Part shown: positions 43,836 through 55,282 of the stretch, in pieces
Numbering within the stretch: position 1 is the stretch's first letter
Layout of the letters: the number at the start of each line of letters is the position of its first letter
Program-made: the position numbers and the translations under genes
Source of the DNA: Gari tellinella
Taxonomy: Eukaryota > Mollusca > Bivalvia > Cardiida > Psammobiidae
NCBI GenBank assembly: GCA_922989275.2
Contig: OV277856.1
Coordinates: 83,533,038 to 83,597,037, forward strand
DNA: 64,000 bases
Reading direction: 5' to 3'
The notes under the pieces: model-generated
What the model was told of the DNA's origin: nothing
Seen by the model: the letters and a program-made list of their open reading frames with translations, nothing else
Database searches by the model: none

Positions 43836-44463
43836 TAGCTCACCTGAGCCAAAGGCTCAAGGTGAGCTATTGGGATGGCCCTGTGTCCGGCGTCCATCGT
43901 CGTCCGTCGTTAGTCGTCCGTCGTTATATAGTGAAATTTTCAAACGTCTTCTTCTCTGAAACTAATGTGGCCAGAGCATTGATATTTGGTATGGTGACAC
44001 TTCTAGATGTCCTTTACGAAAATTGTTCAAATGGTTCTGGTCAGTTGCATAACTAGGTCACAGGAGCTAAAAATAGATTTTTTTTCATTGAAAACTTAAA
44101 AAATCTTCTTGTCTGAAACTACAAGGGCCTGAGCTTAGATATTTGGCGGCACATAGCATCGCCTACAGGTCCTCTATCAAGTTTGTTCAAATTATGCACA
44201 TGGGGTCAAAATTGGCCCCACCCCTGGGGTCCCATTTTTACATAGAGTTATATAGAGAAAATTTGAAACGTCTTCTTCTCTGACACTAATATGGCCAGAG
44301 CTTTTATATTCGGTATGGTGACACTTTTAAATATACTTTACATAATTTGTTCAAATTGTTCGGGTCAGTTGCATATCTAGGTCAGTCCTGGACCTAAATT
44401 ATTATCGCCATTTTTTCAGCTATTTTCTCAGGTGAGCGAAATATGCCCCATGGGGCTCTTGTT
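43836..44463 (+). mobile_element. Hairpin repeat, internally deleted
   Basis: Head and tail as in 35184-36445 but only about 630 bp. The first core unit is missing, since the GTCC stretch runs straight into 'tatagtgaaattttcaaac'. Inserted between T-rich ends of the host core ('ctccctttt'). Confidence 0.8.
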
Positions 44464-45004
44464 CTAAAAATTCAAAACAATTTTTGTCCGGAGTATAATC
44501 TCTTGACTGCTACACCTCAAGTTAATGGAACTTGAAACAATGATAGATGGTGACATAAGGAGGTGCAGTACACAAGAACCATGACTCTGTCATCTCCAAA
44601 TATTTAATTATCTCCCCTTTTCTATTTAAAAAAAATCTTATTTTGTCTGGAGCATATCTCCTGAGCATATTGCATTGTAGTTGATGAAATTTGATACAGT
44701 GATACAGGATGAAAGAGGGAGTGCTGTACTCAAGAACCATAACTCTGCCATCTCCCAATATTGAATCATCTCCCTTTTTCTACATAAAAATTAAAAAGAA
44801 CCAAATTTTCTGCCGAACTGTAACTTGATGAAACATGATACTGTGTTAAAGGATGACAAAAAGAAGTGAAGTACACAAGAATTATAACTCTGTCATCTCC
44901 AAATATTGAATTGCCTCCCTTTTTTTTTTTATAAAAAAATCATTTTTGTCTGAAGCATATCTCCTGAAAGTTGCATCATAAGTTGATGAAACTTGATACA
45001 CTGT

Positions 45005-45107
45005 CAGGGCCGTATCCAGAGACTAAAAAGCACAGAGGCACATCTTTTCTAAGGGGGGGGGGGGGGGGTTCGAGGGTGTGAATTAGCGTATATTTGGGGT
45101 GTTTTTT
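45005..45107 (+). mobile_element. Fragment of a hAT-like element end
   Basis: CAGGGCCGTATCCAG resembles the terminus CAGGGGCGTACCCAG of the element at 48863-50152, followed by a 15-G run. Cut off by the hairpin repeat at 45108. Confidence 0.4.
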
Positions 45108-46296
45108 TAGCTCACCTGAGCCAAAGGCTCAAGGTGAGCTATTGGGATGGCCCTGCGTCCGTTGTCGTCCATCGTGCGTCGTCGTTAACAATTGCTTCTA
45201 ATGACATCTCCTCCTATACCGCTTGACAGAATTCAACCAAACTTTACAGAAATGTTCCTTGGGTCAAGCTCTTTCAAATTTGTTCAAAGAATTAAAAACA
45301 ATACAGAACTCTGGTTGCCATGACAACCAAAGAGAAAAAATAAGGAAATCTTAAAAAATCTTCTTGTCAAAAACTGCAAGGGCCAGAGCTTAGATATTTG
45401 GCACATATCATCATCTACAGGTCCTCTATCAAGTTTGTTCAAATTATGCCCCTGGGGTCAAAATTGGCCCCGCCCCGGGGTCACAGTTTTACAAAGAGTT
45501 ATATAGTGAAATTTTCAAACGTCTTTTTCTCTGAAACCAATGTGGCCAGAGCTTTGATATTTGGCATGGTGACACTTCTAGATGTCCTTTACCAAAATTG
45601 TTCAAATGTTTCTGGTCCGTTGCATAACTAGGTCACAGGAGCTAAAAATAGATTTTTTCAATGAAAACTTAAAAAATCTTCTTGTCTGAAATTACAAGGG
45701 CCAGAGCTTAGATATTTGGCACATAGCATCGCCTACAGGTCCTCTATCAAGTTTGTTCAAATTATGCCCCTGGGGTCAAAATTGACCCTGCCTCGGGGGT
45801 CACAGTTTTACATAGAGTTATATAGAGAAATTTTCAAACGTCTTCTTCTCTGAAACTAATATGGCCAGAGCTTTGATATTTGGCATGGTGACACTTCTAG
45901 ATGTCCTATACCAAAATTGCAAAATGGTTCTGGTCCGTTGCATAACTAGGTCACAGCAGCTAAAAATAGATTTGTTTCAATGAAAACTTAAAAAATCTTC
46001 TTGTCTGAAACTACAAGGGCCAGAGCTTAGACATATGGCACATATCATCGAATACAGGTCCTCTATTAAGTTTGTTCAAATTATGCCCCTAGGGTCAAAA
46101 TTGGCCCTGCCTCGGGGGTCACAGTTTTACATAGAGCTTTTATATTCTGTATGGTGACACTTTTAAATATACTTTACATAATCTTGTTCAAATTGTTCCG
46201 GTCTGTTGCATATCTAGGTCAGTCCTGGACATAAATCAATATCTCTGTTTTTCCAGCTATTCTCAGGTGAGCGAATATGCCCCATGGGGCTCTTGT
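45108..46296 (+). mobile_element. Hairpin repeat, complete
   Basis: Head TAGCTCACCTGAGCCAAAGG with partner, short GTCC stretch, four core units and tail CAGGTGAGCGAATATGCCCC..CTCTTGT. Same subfamily as 35184 and 38287. Confidence 0.85.
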
Positions 46297-46747
46297 CTTA
46301 AAAAATGCATACTTTAAATTCTAAAATTGTCTTGTCATCATCATCATTCATCGGCGCTATATGACATATTTTGTGTCGCAGTGCCATAAAACGCAACTGA
46401 TTCATCCTGTAAACCAGAGACTGTATAACTTAAGTAAAACAAAACGCGCTTTATGGGACTCGCAACCGGATGGTGAACTTGTCAAAATAAAATAAAATAC
46501 TCAAATAAAAGCAAATTTGTGGCATTATTTGGCTTCTGACATTAAAAAAATATGATCAGTCCAAAAAAAGTCTCAAGAATCGTCACCGAATCTTAGTTTT
46601 TTTAGATATTTTCCATCGTTTTTCTATAGCGTCAGCTGACGGTATAGTTGTTGTTGTTGCTTCTCTACACGGGCTCAGACATAAACCTGAGCTGAATAAA
46701 GTATTATCGATCGCAACCAGTGAAGTACGTTAATTCGCTACCATATA
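46297..46747. other. Unassigned DNA left of the Tigger-like element
   Basis: CTCGCAACCGGAT at 46459-46471 is exactly inverted at 47987-47999, so this stretch may be part of an outer element around the Tigger-like insertion. The 'tcatcatcatcattcatcgg' and 'tgccataaaacgcaact' stretch near 46335-46400 is reminiscent of mollusc SINE tails, but this is weak. Confidence 0.3.
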
Positions 46748-47771
46748 CAGTATAACCTCCGTTATCCGACACCCCATGGTTCCATGTTTGTAAGTCAGTT
46801 AAGAGAGGTTGTCAGTTAACGGAATTAGGCCTAAGTTCACAAGTTTACACACCCAAAGATTGTCGCTGTGAGGCGAATTTCTCGATGCCGATTGACTTAT
46901 TAGATAATTATGCTTGCATGACTGCAGCATATCCTTGTCAGGTTCTTCCAGTTTAAAATAGGAGTCCCCAGATCCGGATCTACATGGTTTTTCCATCGTT
47001 CTTTCTACAGTAGGCATAAACCTGTATAATCAGTGTACAATCGGAAGTTAACACGCACAATGTAGATATTAAGGGATCGACTAAAACACCGGCACATTCA
47101 TATTTACATTTTTATACAAGTACAATCTTCTCTCGTTATGTCGAACTAGCGGGAAATTAACAAAAACTTCAAAACGCGAGAATGTTTTTATTTTCTCCCA
47201 ATATAATTTGAGCATACATTTTTATGCCTGTGATTATTACTATTGACTCGACCTATGCGGAGGGCGCATTAGATATATATTTCGTACTTATAATGTTGAC
47301 AACTTGACGGTGAGGACGATTTGCAGATACCTGTCCAATTTGATCACGAAATAATGGTTAGCTATTGTTGGAGAGGATGGATGAGTTGGTCTTTTTGGCA
47401 CTGCGACCCTGAATGGGTTGCTTACACGTGTTGGCTGAAGTTATCTTATTAACCCTCACATTATTCACTCATTGTTTAATCATACATTTTGTCTTACACG
47501 GCCATCCGAGCAATATGTGTCATTATCACCTGCGCGTGTATAGTCGGTTAATGATCAAAGGTCAGCATACCATCGAATAACGGGGTGTGAAAAACCTCTA
47601 ATTTGCCTTTTTTGGTCCGTCAAGGTATGTCGGATAACGGTTAACAGAGGATCCGATCAAGAGAGAGTTAGGTTACATAAAATATATAGGGAAACTGCCG
47701 GGACCAAACAGCAGGGTCGGATAACAGAGGTTTCCGGTCAAGAGAGGTGTCGATCGACAGAGGTTATACTG
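46748..47771. mobile_element. Pogo/Tigger-like non-autonomous transposon, 1.02 kb
   Basis: CAGTATAACCTCCGTTATCC with GACACC at the left and, inverted at the right, CAGTATAACCTCTGTCGATC with GACACC. TA is on both sides (46746-46747, 47772-47773). The CAGT..AACCTC..TTATCCGA end is characteristic of Tigger/pogo elements. Several internal copies of 'cggataac(g/a)g' lie near the right end. A 72-codon minus frame (46799-47017) has no recognisable transposase motif. Confidence 0.8.
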
Positions 47772-47781
47772 TATAAAGAGA

Positions 47782-47869
47782 GCGCTGGTAGCCGAGGTGG
47801 TAAAGGCACTTCCTCATTTTGTATGTTTGTCTCCGCATGGAGGGTCACGGGTTCGAATCCCACCAGAGC
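47782..47869 (+). tRNA. tRNA-like sequence of Leu/Ser type, probably a relic
   Basis: The 88-nt block has acceptor arms GCGCTGG and CCAGAGC (6 of 7 pairs), a D arm with A box TAGCCGAGGTGG, a variable arm CTCC-GCAT-GGAG, a perfect B box GGTTCGAATCC and a T run soon after, all typical of a long-variable-arm tRNA. The anticodon stem does not pair and no anticodon can be read, so I take it as a decayed tRNA or a SINE head. It begins ten bases after the Tigger-like element. Confidence 0.5.
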
Positions 47870-48862
47870 TTCATCTTTTTTTTTTTTTAAATGCATTTTT
47901 TCACAGAATTTATTATCCTAAACTTAATCTTACCCATTTATATAAGCATTTGACATATATTTACAAATTACTATTTTTAATGCTAAATCCGGTTGCGAGC
48001 CTCTTTAAGGCGGGAGAAAAATGTAAATTAGAACTGAAATAGTGAGCTCTGAAGTGTATATAGTTGGATATTTCTGGGACACTGAATACGACTTATGTGA
48101 ACCATACAATTTTATTAAAATCTTGTCATATATTATACATAACATTTTTGTTTAGAGATTAAAATTGTTTTCTGCTAGAAATATTCATCTTTTAGGCGTA
48201 CGAGAGGTACATGTAACACTGTAGTGTTTATGCTGCCGACTTTGTAGTTACTAATAGTTCTTGATTGAAATCTGAAGTTGATACATTTTATGCTGGTGGG
48301 GGTCCGGGGCGAAAATTGGAAATTAGAGCTGAAATGGTGAGCTCTGAAGTGTAATTGGAGGGATTTTGAACACTGAATACGATCTATGTTTAAAACAAAA
48401 AAATACCAAATCTCCGTTATATTTGGTTTCTGAAATTTGAATTTGACAAATGCTAGAGGGGGTTCGAGGGTCCTCCTCGGGAGAAAATTGGAAATTAGAA
48501 CTGAAATGGTGAGCTCTGGAAGATGTTTGGGACACTGAATACGACTTATGTAAACCATATAATTTTTACCAAAGCTGCATTATAATTATAAGACATAACA
48601 TTATTTTGCCACTTACGTCCACTACTGCTAGAGCTATTTGACTATTTAGACGCACGAGCGAGTACATATGCAGCCGTCACCTTTGTAGTTATCAAGTTAT
48701 TGAGATTGAGAAACTGGATATCGAAAAATATTGGTTGGGGTCCGGGGGATCTCCCCCAGGAGAAAAACGGAAATTAGAACCGAAAATGGTGAGCTCTGAA
48801 GAGTGTTTGAAATCTTCATTTAGACATTATGGTCTACATTCTCCCACTCTCTCCTTAGCTTT
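47870..48862. repeat. Decayed direct repeats with 'gaaattagaactgaaa' block
   Basis: The block 'aattaga(a/g)ctgaaatggtgagctct' appears near 48030, 48330, 48500 and 48775, and 'gacactgaatacga' follows most copies. Spacing is uneven (about 165-300 bp). No gene. Confidence 0.55.
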
Positions 48863-50152
48863 CAGGGGCGTAGCTAGACCTATATGGAAGTGTACGCACT
48901 TTGACTAGGGGAAAATTTTATTCCTAGATGGTCTCAGGTGCGTTCTGAGGACGTTTCCCGCCCTCGAAACTTGTGATAAAATAACATAAATATATACAAA
49001 AAATGATTTAAAAAAATCCCAAAAACGACATCAACGACAAAGTCATGGATGTCCATTTCAAACCGACAGTCATAGACATAAATATATATTTTGATCTACA
49101 TCAGAACTATTTGCATTTACGATCCTTTTAGAACATGATAAAGCTGCTCGGAGGCCCGTAGGAAGCAAAATGCAATTAAGGGGCACACGTCAAGGGCAAA
49201 GGTAGACGTCAGGACAAAGCTAGCCCATTTGGTGAACGCACTTCTTACTAGAGGGTGGTGGCTCAGGGACATGCTCCCCCGGAAACTTTTTGTTCATAGA
49301 TGGTCTCTGCATGGTGCGTGCTGAGGGCATTTTGCGCAATCAATTTGCGCAATCAAAGCAGGTAAAATACCGCATAAATACATATGAAATTCGAATAAAG
49401 AATAAAAGAAATTGTTTTTATCTAAGATAAAAATAAATAAATGCGGGGATATACACACACTCATATTGGGGGAGGGGTAGAGGGAGGGGTCCGGGACCAT
49501 GCTCCACCGGGAAATCGTAATTTCTAGATGGTCTCTGGTGAATACTGAGGGCGTTTCCCGCATTCAAAACAGGTAAAATACTGTGATAAATCTATGTAAA
49601 ATTTGACTCAACAAATTATTAGTTCTAGAATAATGCTTTTCCTTTCTAATATTAGAGCTTGTCTTCCAGCCTTTAATCTCTAATGTCTACCCATCATCTG
49701 TCCCTCCCATCAGTTCAAGAACTCTTACAAGGGGGGGAGGGGGGAGGGGGCCACACTGCCCTGGGACAATTTTATTTCTAGGTTGTCTGGTGCGTCTGAA
49801 GGTGTTTCCCGCATTCAAAACAGGTAAAATAACAACATGAATCTATGTAAATTTTTCACTAAATATAATATGAATTGTTTAATCTAGGATAATAGTTTTG
49901 TGACAGGTTGTCTTCCTGCCATTAATCCCTAACCCCCTACCTCCTTCGACTTTTATTGCATTTTTGGACTTTTTAATTTTTCGATTTTTGAGGACAATGT
50001 GAACGCAGTAGCGTTTTTTTGCGTGTACAGGTAGCTACATGTACGCGCCTGGCCTTCCATTATTATGCCATGTTTGATTTTTCATTTTTCAAATTGATGT
50101 TACGCTCGTGCGTATAACTTATACTAAGTCCGTATCGCTGGGTACGCCCCTG
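48863..50152. mobile_element. hAT-like element, 1.29 kb, non-autonomous
   Basis: Left end CAGGGGCGTAGCTAG and inverted right end CAGGGGCGTACCCAG match at 13 of 15. The flanking 8-mers TTAGCTTT and TTACCTGA agree at 5 of 8, so the target duplication, if real, is decayed. The interior consists of four diverged ~250-bp units with 'tagatggtctc', 'gtttcccgc' and 'caggtaaaata'. No transposase. Confidence 0.6.
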
Positions 50153-50495
50153 TTACCTGATCATTGGGGAAATGCCCTGGGTTGAGCTCTATGCCCGCCA
50201 TGAACAACAGCAGCCCTACAAAACCTACAACGCCAATCACCCGCAGCATGTCTAATTCGAGCGACTTTAAAAAAGACTGCTTCGGCATCGATAAGTTTCC
50301 CGATCCAACAGGTTTATGTTACAGAGCTGAAACCAGTGTGCGCGTAAAATTGTATGACGCCACGAACTCAGGGTTGCATATTCTATGACGTTGCATAGGA
50401 CAACGCCGATCTCATTGCAGAGGCTGGTTGATCTAAACATATGTGATTGAATGTAACATGTGTTATAATCACTCTGAGTGCTTTTAATACATTTT
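50153..50495 (+). other. Unassigned DNA with a 74-codon frame
   Basis: A frame at 50164-50388 is rich in Ser, Thr and Pro at its start (SSPTKPTTPITRSMS). Retroelement gag proteins can start like this, but there is no diagnostic motif and I make no functional call. Confidence 0.2.
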
Positions 50496-51714
50496 TAGCT
50501 CACCTGGCACGAAGTGCCAAGGTGAGCTTTTAGGATCGCTGGATGTCCGTCGTCCGTCGTCTGTCCGTCCGTCCGTCCGTCCGTCAGTTCACAATTGGTT
50601 GTGAACACTCTTGCAGCTACAAATTTCATCTGATCTTCATGAAACTTCAAAACAATGTTTGTCTTGATAAAATCTAGGTCAAGTTCGAATGTGGGTCATG
50701 TCCGGTCAAAAACTAGGTCACTAGGTCAAATTAAAGAAAAACCTTGTGAACACTCTAGCGGCTACAAATTTCATCTGATCTTTATGAAACTTCATAACAA
50801 TGTTTGTCTTGATAAAATCTAGGTCAAGTTCGAATGTGGGTCATGTCCGGTCAAAAACTAGGTCACTAGGTCAAATTATAGAAAAACCTTGTGAACACTC
50901 TAGCGGCTACAAATTTCATTCGATCTTTATGAAACTTCATAACAATGTTTATCTTGGTAAAATCTAGGTCAAGTTCGAATGTGGGTCATGTCCGGTCAAA
51001 AACTAGGTCACTAGGTCAAATTATAGAAAAACCTTGTGAACACTCTAGTGGCTACAAATTTCATCTGATCTTCATGAAACTTCATGACAATGTTTGTCTT
51101 GGTGAAATCTAGGTCAAGTTTGAATGTAGGTCATATCCAGTCAAAAACTAGGTAACTAGGGCAAATTAAAGAAAAACCTTGTGAACAATCTAGCGGCTAC
51201 AAATTGCATCTGATCTTCATGAAACTTGTTGACAATCTAGGTCAAGTTCGAATGTGGGTCATGTTTGGTCAAAAACTAGGTCACTAGGTCAAATCATAGA
51301 AAAACCTTGTGAACACTCTAGAGGCAACAAATCTCATTTGATTGTAATGCAATTTGGTCAGAATGTTTGCCTAATTAATATCTAGGTCAAATTCGAATAT
51401 GAGTCATGTCAGGTCAAAAACTAGGTCACTAGGTCAAATCATTGGAAAATCTTGTTACCACTCTAGAGGCTACAAATCTCATTAGATCTGAATGAAATAT
51501 TGTCAGAATGTTTGCCTACATCAAATCTAGGTCAAAATCTCAAATGTGTATTGTGTCTGGTCTAAAATTAGGTCACTAGGTCAATTCATAGAAAAACCTT
51601 GTTTACACTCTAGAGGTTGATTGTGGGTCATGTCAGGTCATAATCTAGGTCACTATAGGTCAAGTTTTACATGGTGTTCCAGGTGAGCGATTTAGGGCCA
51701 TGGTGGCCCTTGTT
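50496..51714 (+). mobile_element. Hairpin repeat, 'aggtcaaat' core subtype, complete
   Basis: Head TAGCTCACCTGGCACGAAGTG with partner GGTGAGCTTTTAGGATCGC, GTCC microsatellite, seven ~172-bp core units and tail CAGGTGAGCGATTTAGGGCC..GGCCCTTGTT. It is the first part of the duplicated block. Confidence 0.85.
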
Positions 51715-51881
51715 TAATATATTTCTAATTTAATTTTCGAAAATTGCTTCTTTTTATTTTTGGTCACTTTTCAAAATTTCACCAAGGCAAGTGCCTCGGT
51801 GTGCCTCAGCGTGGCTACGGGCCTGCACTATTCACCTACTAAACATGCTATACCTTGGGGTTTTTCTTTGTGGGGAGCATC

Positions 51882-52010
51882 CATCGTTGGGAACGATATT
51901 CTTGTTTTTCCTATTTTCGCCTATGTGGGAGAGGTATTAAATTTGCCCCATGTGGACTCACTCTATCCTTAATACCATATGACATCCATCGTTGGGAACG
52001 ATATTCTTGT
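51882..52010 (+). repeat. 105-bp local tandem duplication
   Basis: 'catcgttgggaacgatattc' at 51882 recurs at 51987; the junction 'gacatc|catcg' shows CATC microhomology. The second unit is split by the hairpin repeat at 52011 and resumes after 53756. Copy 2 of the block has a single unit. Confidence 0.8.
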
Positions 52011-53756
52011 TAGCTCACCTGAGCACAAAGTGCTCAAGGTGAGCTTTTGTGGTCGGTCTTTGTCCGGCGTCCGTCGTGCATCGTGCGTTGTGCGTCAACA
52101 ATTTCTTCAAACATCTTCTTCTTCAAAACCGCTTGCATGATTGCAACCAAACTTCACAGGAATGTTCCTTGGGTCAAGCTCTTTCAAAGTTGTTCAAAGA
52201 ATTTGAAACAATGCAGAACTCTGGTTGCCATGGCAACCAAAGTGAAAAAATAAGGAAATCTTAAAAAATCTTCTTGTCAAAAACCACAAAGGCTAGAGCT
52301 TAGATATTTGGCACATAGTATCATCTATAGGTCCTCTATCAAGATTGTTCAAAGTTTGACCCTGGGGTCAAAATTGGCCCCGCCCCGGGGGTCACCGTTT
52401 TACATAGAGTTATATAGTGAAATGTTCAAACATCTTCTTGTTCAAAACCACATGCCTGATTGCAACCAAACTTCACAGGAATGTTCCTTGGGTCAAGCTC
52501 TTTCAAAGTTGTTCAAAGTATTTGACACAATGCAGAAGTCTGGTTGCTATGGCAACCAAAGTGAAAAAATAAGGAAATCTTAAAAAATCTTCTTGTCAAA
52601 AACCACAAGGGCCAGAGCTTAGATATTTCGCACATGGCATCATCTATAGGTCCTCTATTTAAGATTGTTCAAAGTTTTACCCTGGGATCAAAATTGGCCC
52701 CGCCCCGGGGTCACCATTTTACATAGAGTTATATAGTGAAATGTTCAACCATTTTTCTCTGAAACCATTATGGTCAGAGCTTTTATATTTGGCAATGTGT
52801 AATGTCTAAAGGTCCTTCACATATGTTGACGAATTGGTTCCGGTCTGTTGAATATCTGGGTCACTGGAGCTAAAAATAGATTTTTTCAATGAAAACTTTA
52901 AAAAATCTTCTTGTCTGAAACCAAAATACACTGAGCTTAGATATTTTGCACATAGCATTGTCTACAGGTTCTCTATTAAATTTGTTCCAATTTTGTTCCT
53001 GGGACCAAAATTGGCCCCGCCCCGGGGGTCGCTGTTTTACGTAGAGTTATAGTGAAATGTTCAAACACATTTTTCTCTGAAACCATTTTGTCCAGAGCTT
53101 TGATATTTTGCATGGTGTAACGTCTAGAGGTCCTTCACATATGTTGTCGAATTGGTTCCGATGTGTTGAATATCTGGGTCACTGGACCTAAAAATAGATT
53201 TTTTCAATTTTTTTTAAAAATCTTGTCTGAAACCAAAATACACTTAGCTTAGATATTTTGCACATAGCATCGTCTACAGGTCCTCTATCAAATTTGTTCA
53301 AATTTTGCATCTGGGATCAAATTTGGCCCAAGCCCAGGTGTCACCATTCTACATGGAGTTATATAGTGAAATTTTCAAACACATTTTTCTTTGAAATCAA
53401 TATGGCTAGAGCTTAGATATTTTGCATGATGTAATGTCTAGAGGTCTTTCACATATGTTGATGAATTGGTTCCGGTCTGTTGCATATCTGGGTCACCAGA
53501 GCTAAACATAGATTTTTTTCAATGAAAACTAAAAATCTTCTTGTCTGAATTAATATATAAATCATAGTACACTGGGCTTAGATTTTTGGCACATAGCATC
53601 GTCTACAGGTCCTGTATCAAGAACATTCATATTATGTCCCTGGGGTCAAAAGTGACCCCGCCCGTGGGTAAAAGTTTCACAAATCTTCTTTTCTGAAATC
53701 ACTGGCCCATCACCATGTACAGGTGAGCGATTAAGGGCCATTCTGGCCCTCTTGTT
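52011..53756 (+). mobile_element. Hairpin repeat inserted after the segmental duplication
   Basis: Head TAGCTCACCTGAGCACAAAG with partner, GTCC/GTGC stretch, about eight core units and tail CAGGTGAGCGATTAAGGGCC..CCTCTTGTT. Absent from the equivalent place near 56805, which reads 'attcttgtttttcctatttt', so the empty site is known. Confidence 0.85.
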
Positions 53757-53818
53757 TTTTCTATTTTCGCCTATGTGGGAGAGGTATTAAATTTGCCCCA
53801 TGTGGACTCACTCTATCC

Positions 53819-54070
53819 TTAACCCTTTACCTGATAGCCTATTTCTAAAGCTTAAGATAGGTGACTACTTAAAGCAGGTTGAAAGTAAAGCAGAATGCGC
53901 CTTAGGGCGCATTCTGCTTTACTTTCAGCCTGCTTTAAGCTATCATGTACTATAATATAGAAAATGTTCCGATAAATACATATTCATTATTGATTAAATT
54001 GGAACTATTTTCTTCAGTGGATGAATAAATCATAGCCGCTAAAAGGCGCTTCTATTGGGGAAAGGGTTAA
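53819..54070. mobile_element. TTAA-flanked palindromic MITE with known empty site
   Basis: TTAA-CCCTTTACCTGAT on the left and TTGGGGAAAGGG-TTAA on the right, with the 'gcaggttgaaagtaaagcag' hairpin. The duplicate block near 56866 reads 'ctatccttaatacc', showing insertion into one TTAA that became two. Confidence 0.9.
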
Positions 54071-54568
54071 TACCATATGACATCAATTTTTGGCCTGCTT
54101 AACCACAAGCGCTGCATTACGCTAGTAACTATATGATGTCATTTGTCATAACATTACTATAAACGAGATCATGTTTTGGCAGAAAAAAGTGCACACAAAC
54201 TGCAATTATTTGGCCATTTGTATCATATTTAAATGATTTAAATGGGAGAAAAAAAATCCACCATTCGTTTTGTATGCTGTTTACATATACAGTAAAACCT
54301 GCTCAAACAACCACCTCCATAAGGCGATCACCTGGTCTAAACCAACAAGTTTGAAACTACCCAACAAGTTTTCCTATACATACATTTCACCTGTTTTCAA
54401 TGATAACCTCCCTAATGTGACCAGCGTCTGCTGCTATTCGGCAAAGGGTCAAAATTTAGCGACCACCTGTTCCTTTAATTTCACCCCCCCCATCTCCCTC
54501 TGAAATAGTCATCAAGACTGTCCCTTTATTAGACAAAGCAGTGATTGTTTACATGAGTCAGCTTACCC

Positions 54569-54821
54569 TTAACCCATATTGCCCCATAAATATGCCTTTT
54601 GACGCCTCTAATTTATTCCTCCCCTGAAGAAGATAGTTCAAATTTATATAGTCAGTAACATGTTTCATAAGAAATGCTTTCTATATTCTAGCAGAGGTAA
54701 CCTAAAGCAGGCTTAAAGTAAAGCAGAATGCGCCTTAAGGCGCTTTCTGCTTTATTTTCAACCTGCTGTAAGTGGTCACATCTCTCAAAATTTCGAAAAG
54801 AGTTATGAAGTAATGGGTTAA
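54569..54821. mobile_element. TTAA-flanked palindromic MITE, present in both duplicate copies
   Basis: TTAA-CCCATATTGCCCCATA and ATGAAGTAATGGG-TTAA, with 'gcaggcttaaagtaaagcag' hairpin. An identical copy lies at 57372-57624, so it predates the duplication. Confidence 0.85.
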
Positions 54822-55282
54822 CTAAATTGCAGTCAGATCACGCCAATATGTGTGATATATATATTGGCTTTGAGGTCGGCTACCGAAAAGCAATTTAATA
54901 TAAAAAATATTTAGAACTCGAATAATAACATATTTCTTACCCCAAAAATAGTTGTTCCGGTGATGATTTACAGTTAAAAGGGTTAAAAAGTCGTTCCCAA
55001 TCCAACACTCCATTACGAAAGAACGGGTGGGGGGAATTATGTCGTATAAACTCCAGCATATTATAATCATAAATTTCTGCGAAAAATAATCGTGTAATGA
55101 ACATTTGATATGAATGTAAATCTACAGTTAACTTCTTGAATTAATTTTCCAACGATACATTATGAAAATCCCATTAGAAAACGGAGATATGCCGAAATTG
55201 CGAAACAGAATTTCTATGCACATTTAAATAGGCCCTTTTTGCCTTTGCCAACACTTGGGTTTAGGCATATGTGTTTTACGTG

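Larger units (their letters stand above)
42878..45004 (+). mobile_element. TATGCTCCCC-type composite repeat
   Basis: The head TATGCTCCCCTTTAGGGGGG and AGCATATAG form a hairpin, followed by GTCC microsatellite and ~170-bp core units ('tgtccggagcatatctcct', 'acacaagaaccataactctg', 'gaattatctccctttt'). It contains MITEs at 42944-43189, 43215-43355 and 43391-43503 and a hairpin repeat at 43836-44463. The tail is missing; a hAT-like end follows at 45005. Confidence 0.65.

Noticed and set aside
35134..46200. Many 60-120 codon frames with recurrent peptides (e.g. LAHLSQRLKVSYWDGPV)
   Set aside because: They arise from the repeated hairpin-repeat head and core and vary in phase between copies; not genes.
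46799..47017. 72-codon frame as Tigger transposase fragment
   Set aside because: No CENP-B-type DNA-binding or DDE motif visible.
47782..47869. Functional tRNA gene
   Set aside because: A and B boxes, acceptor and variable arm fit, but the anticodon stem does not pair; kept only as a tRNA-like relic.
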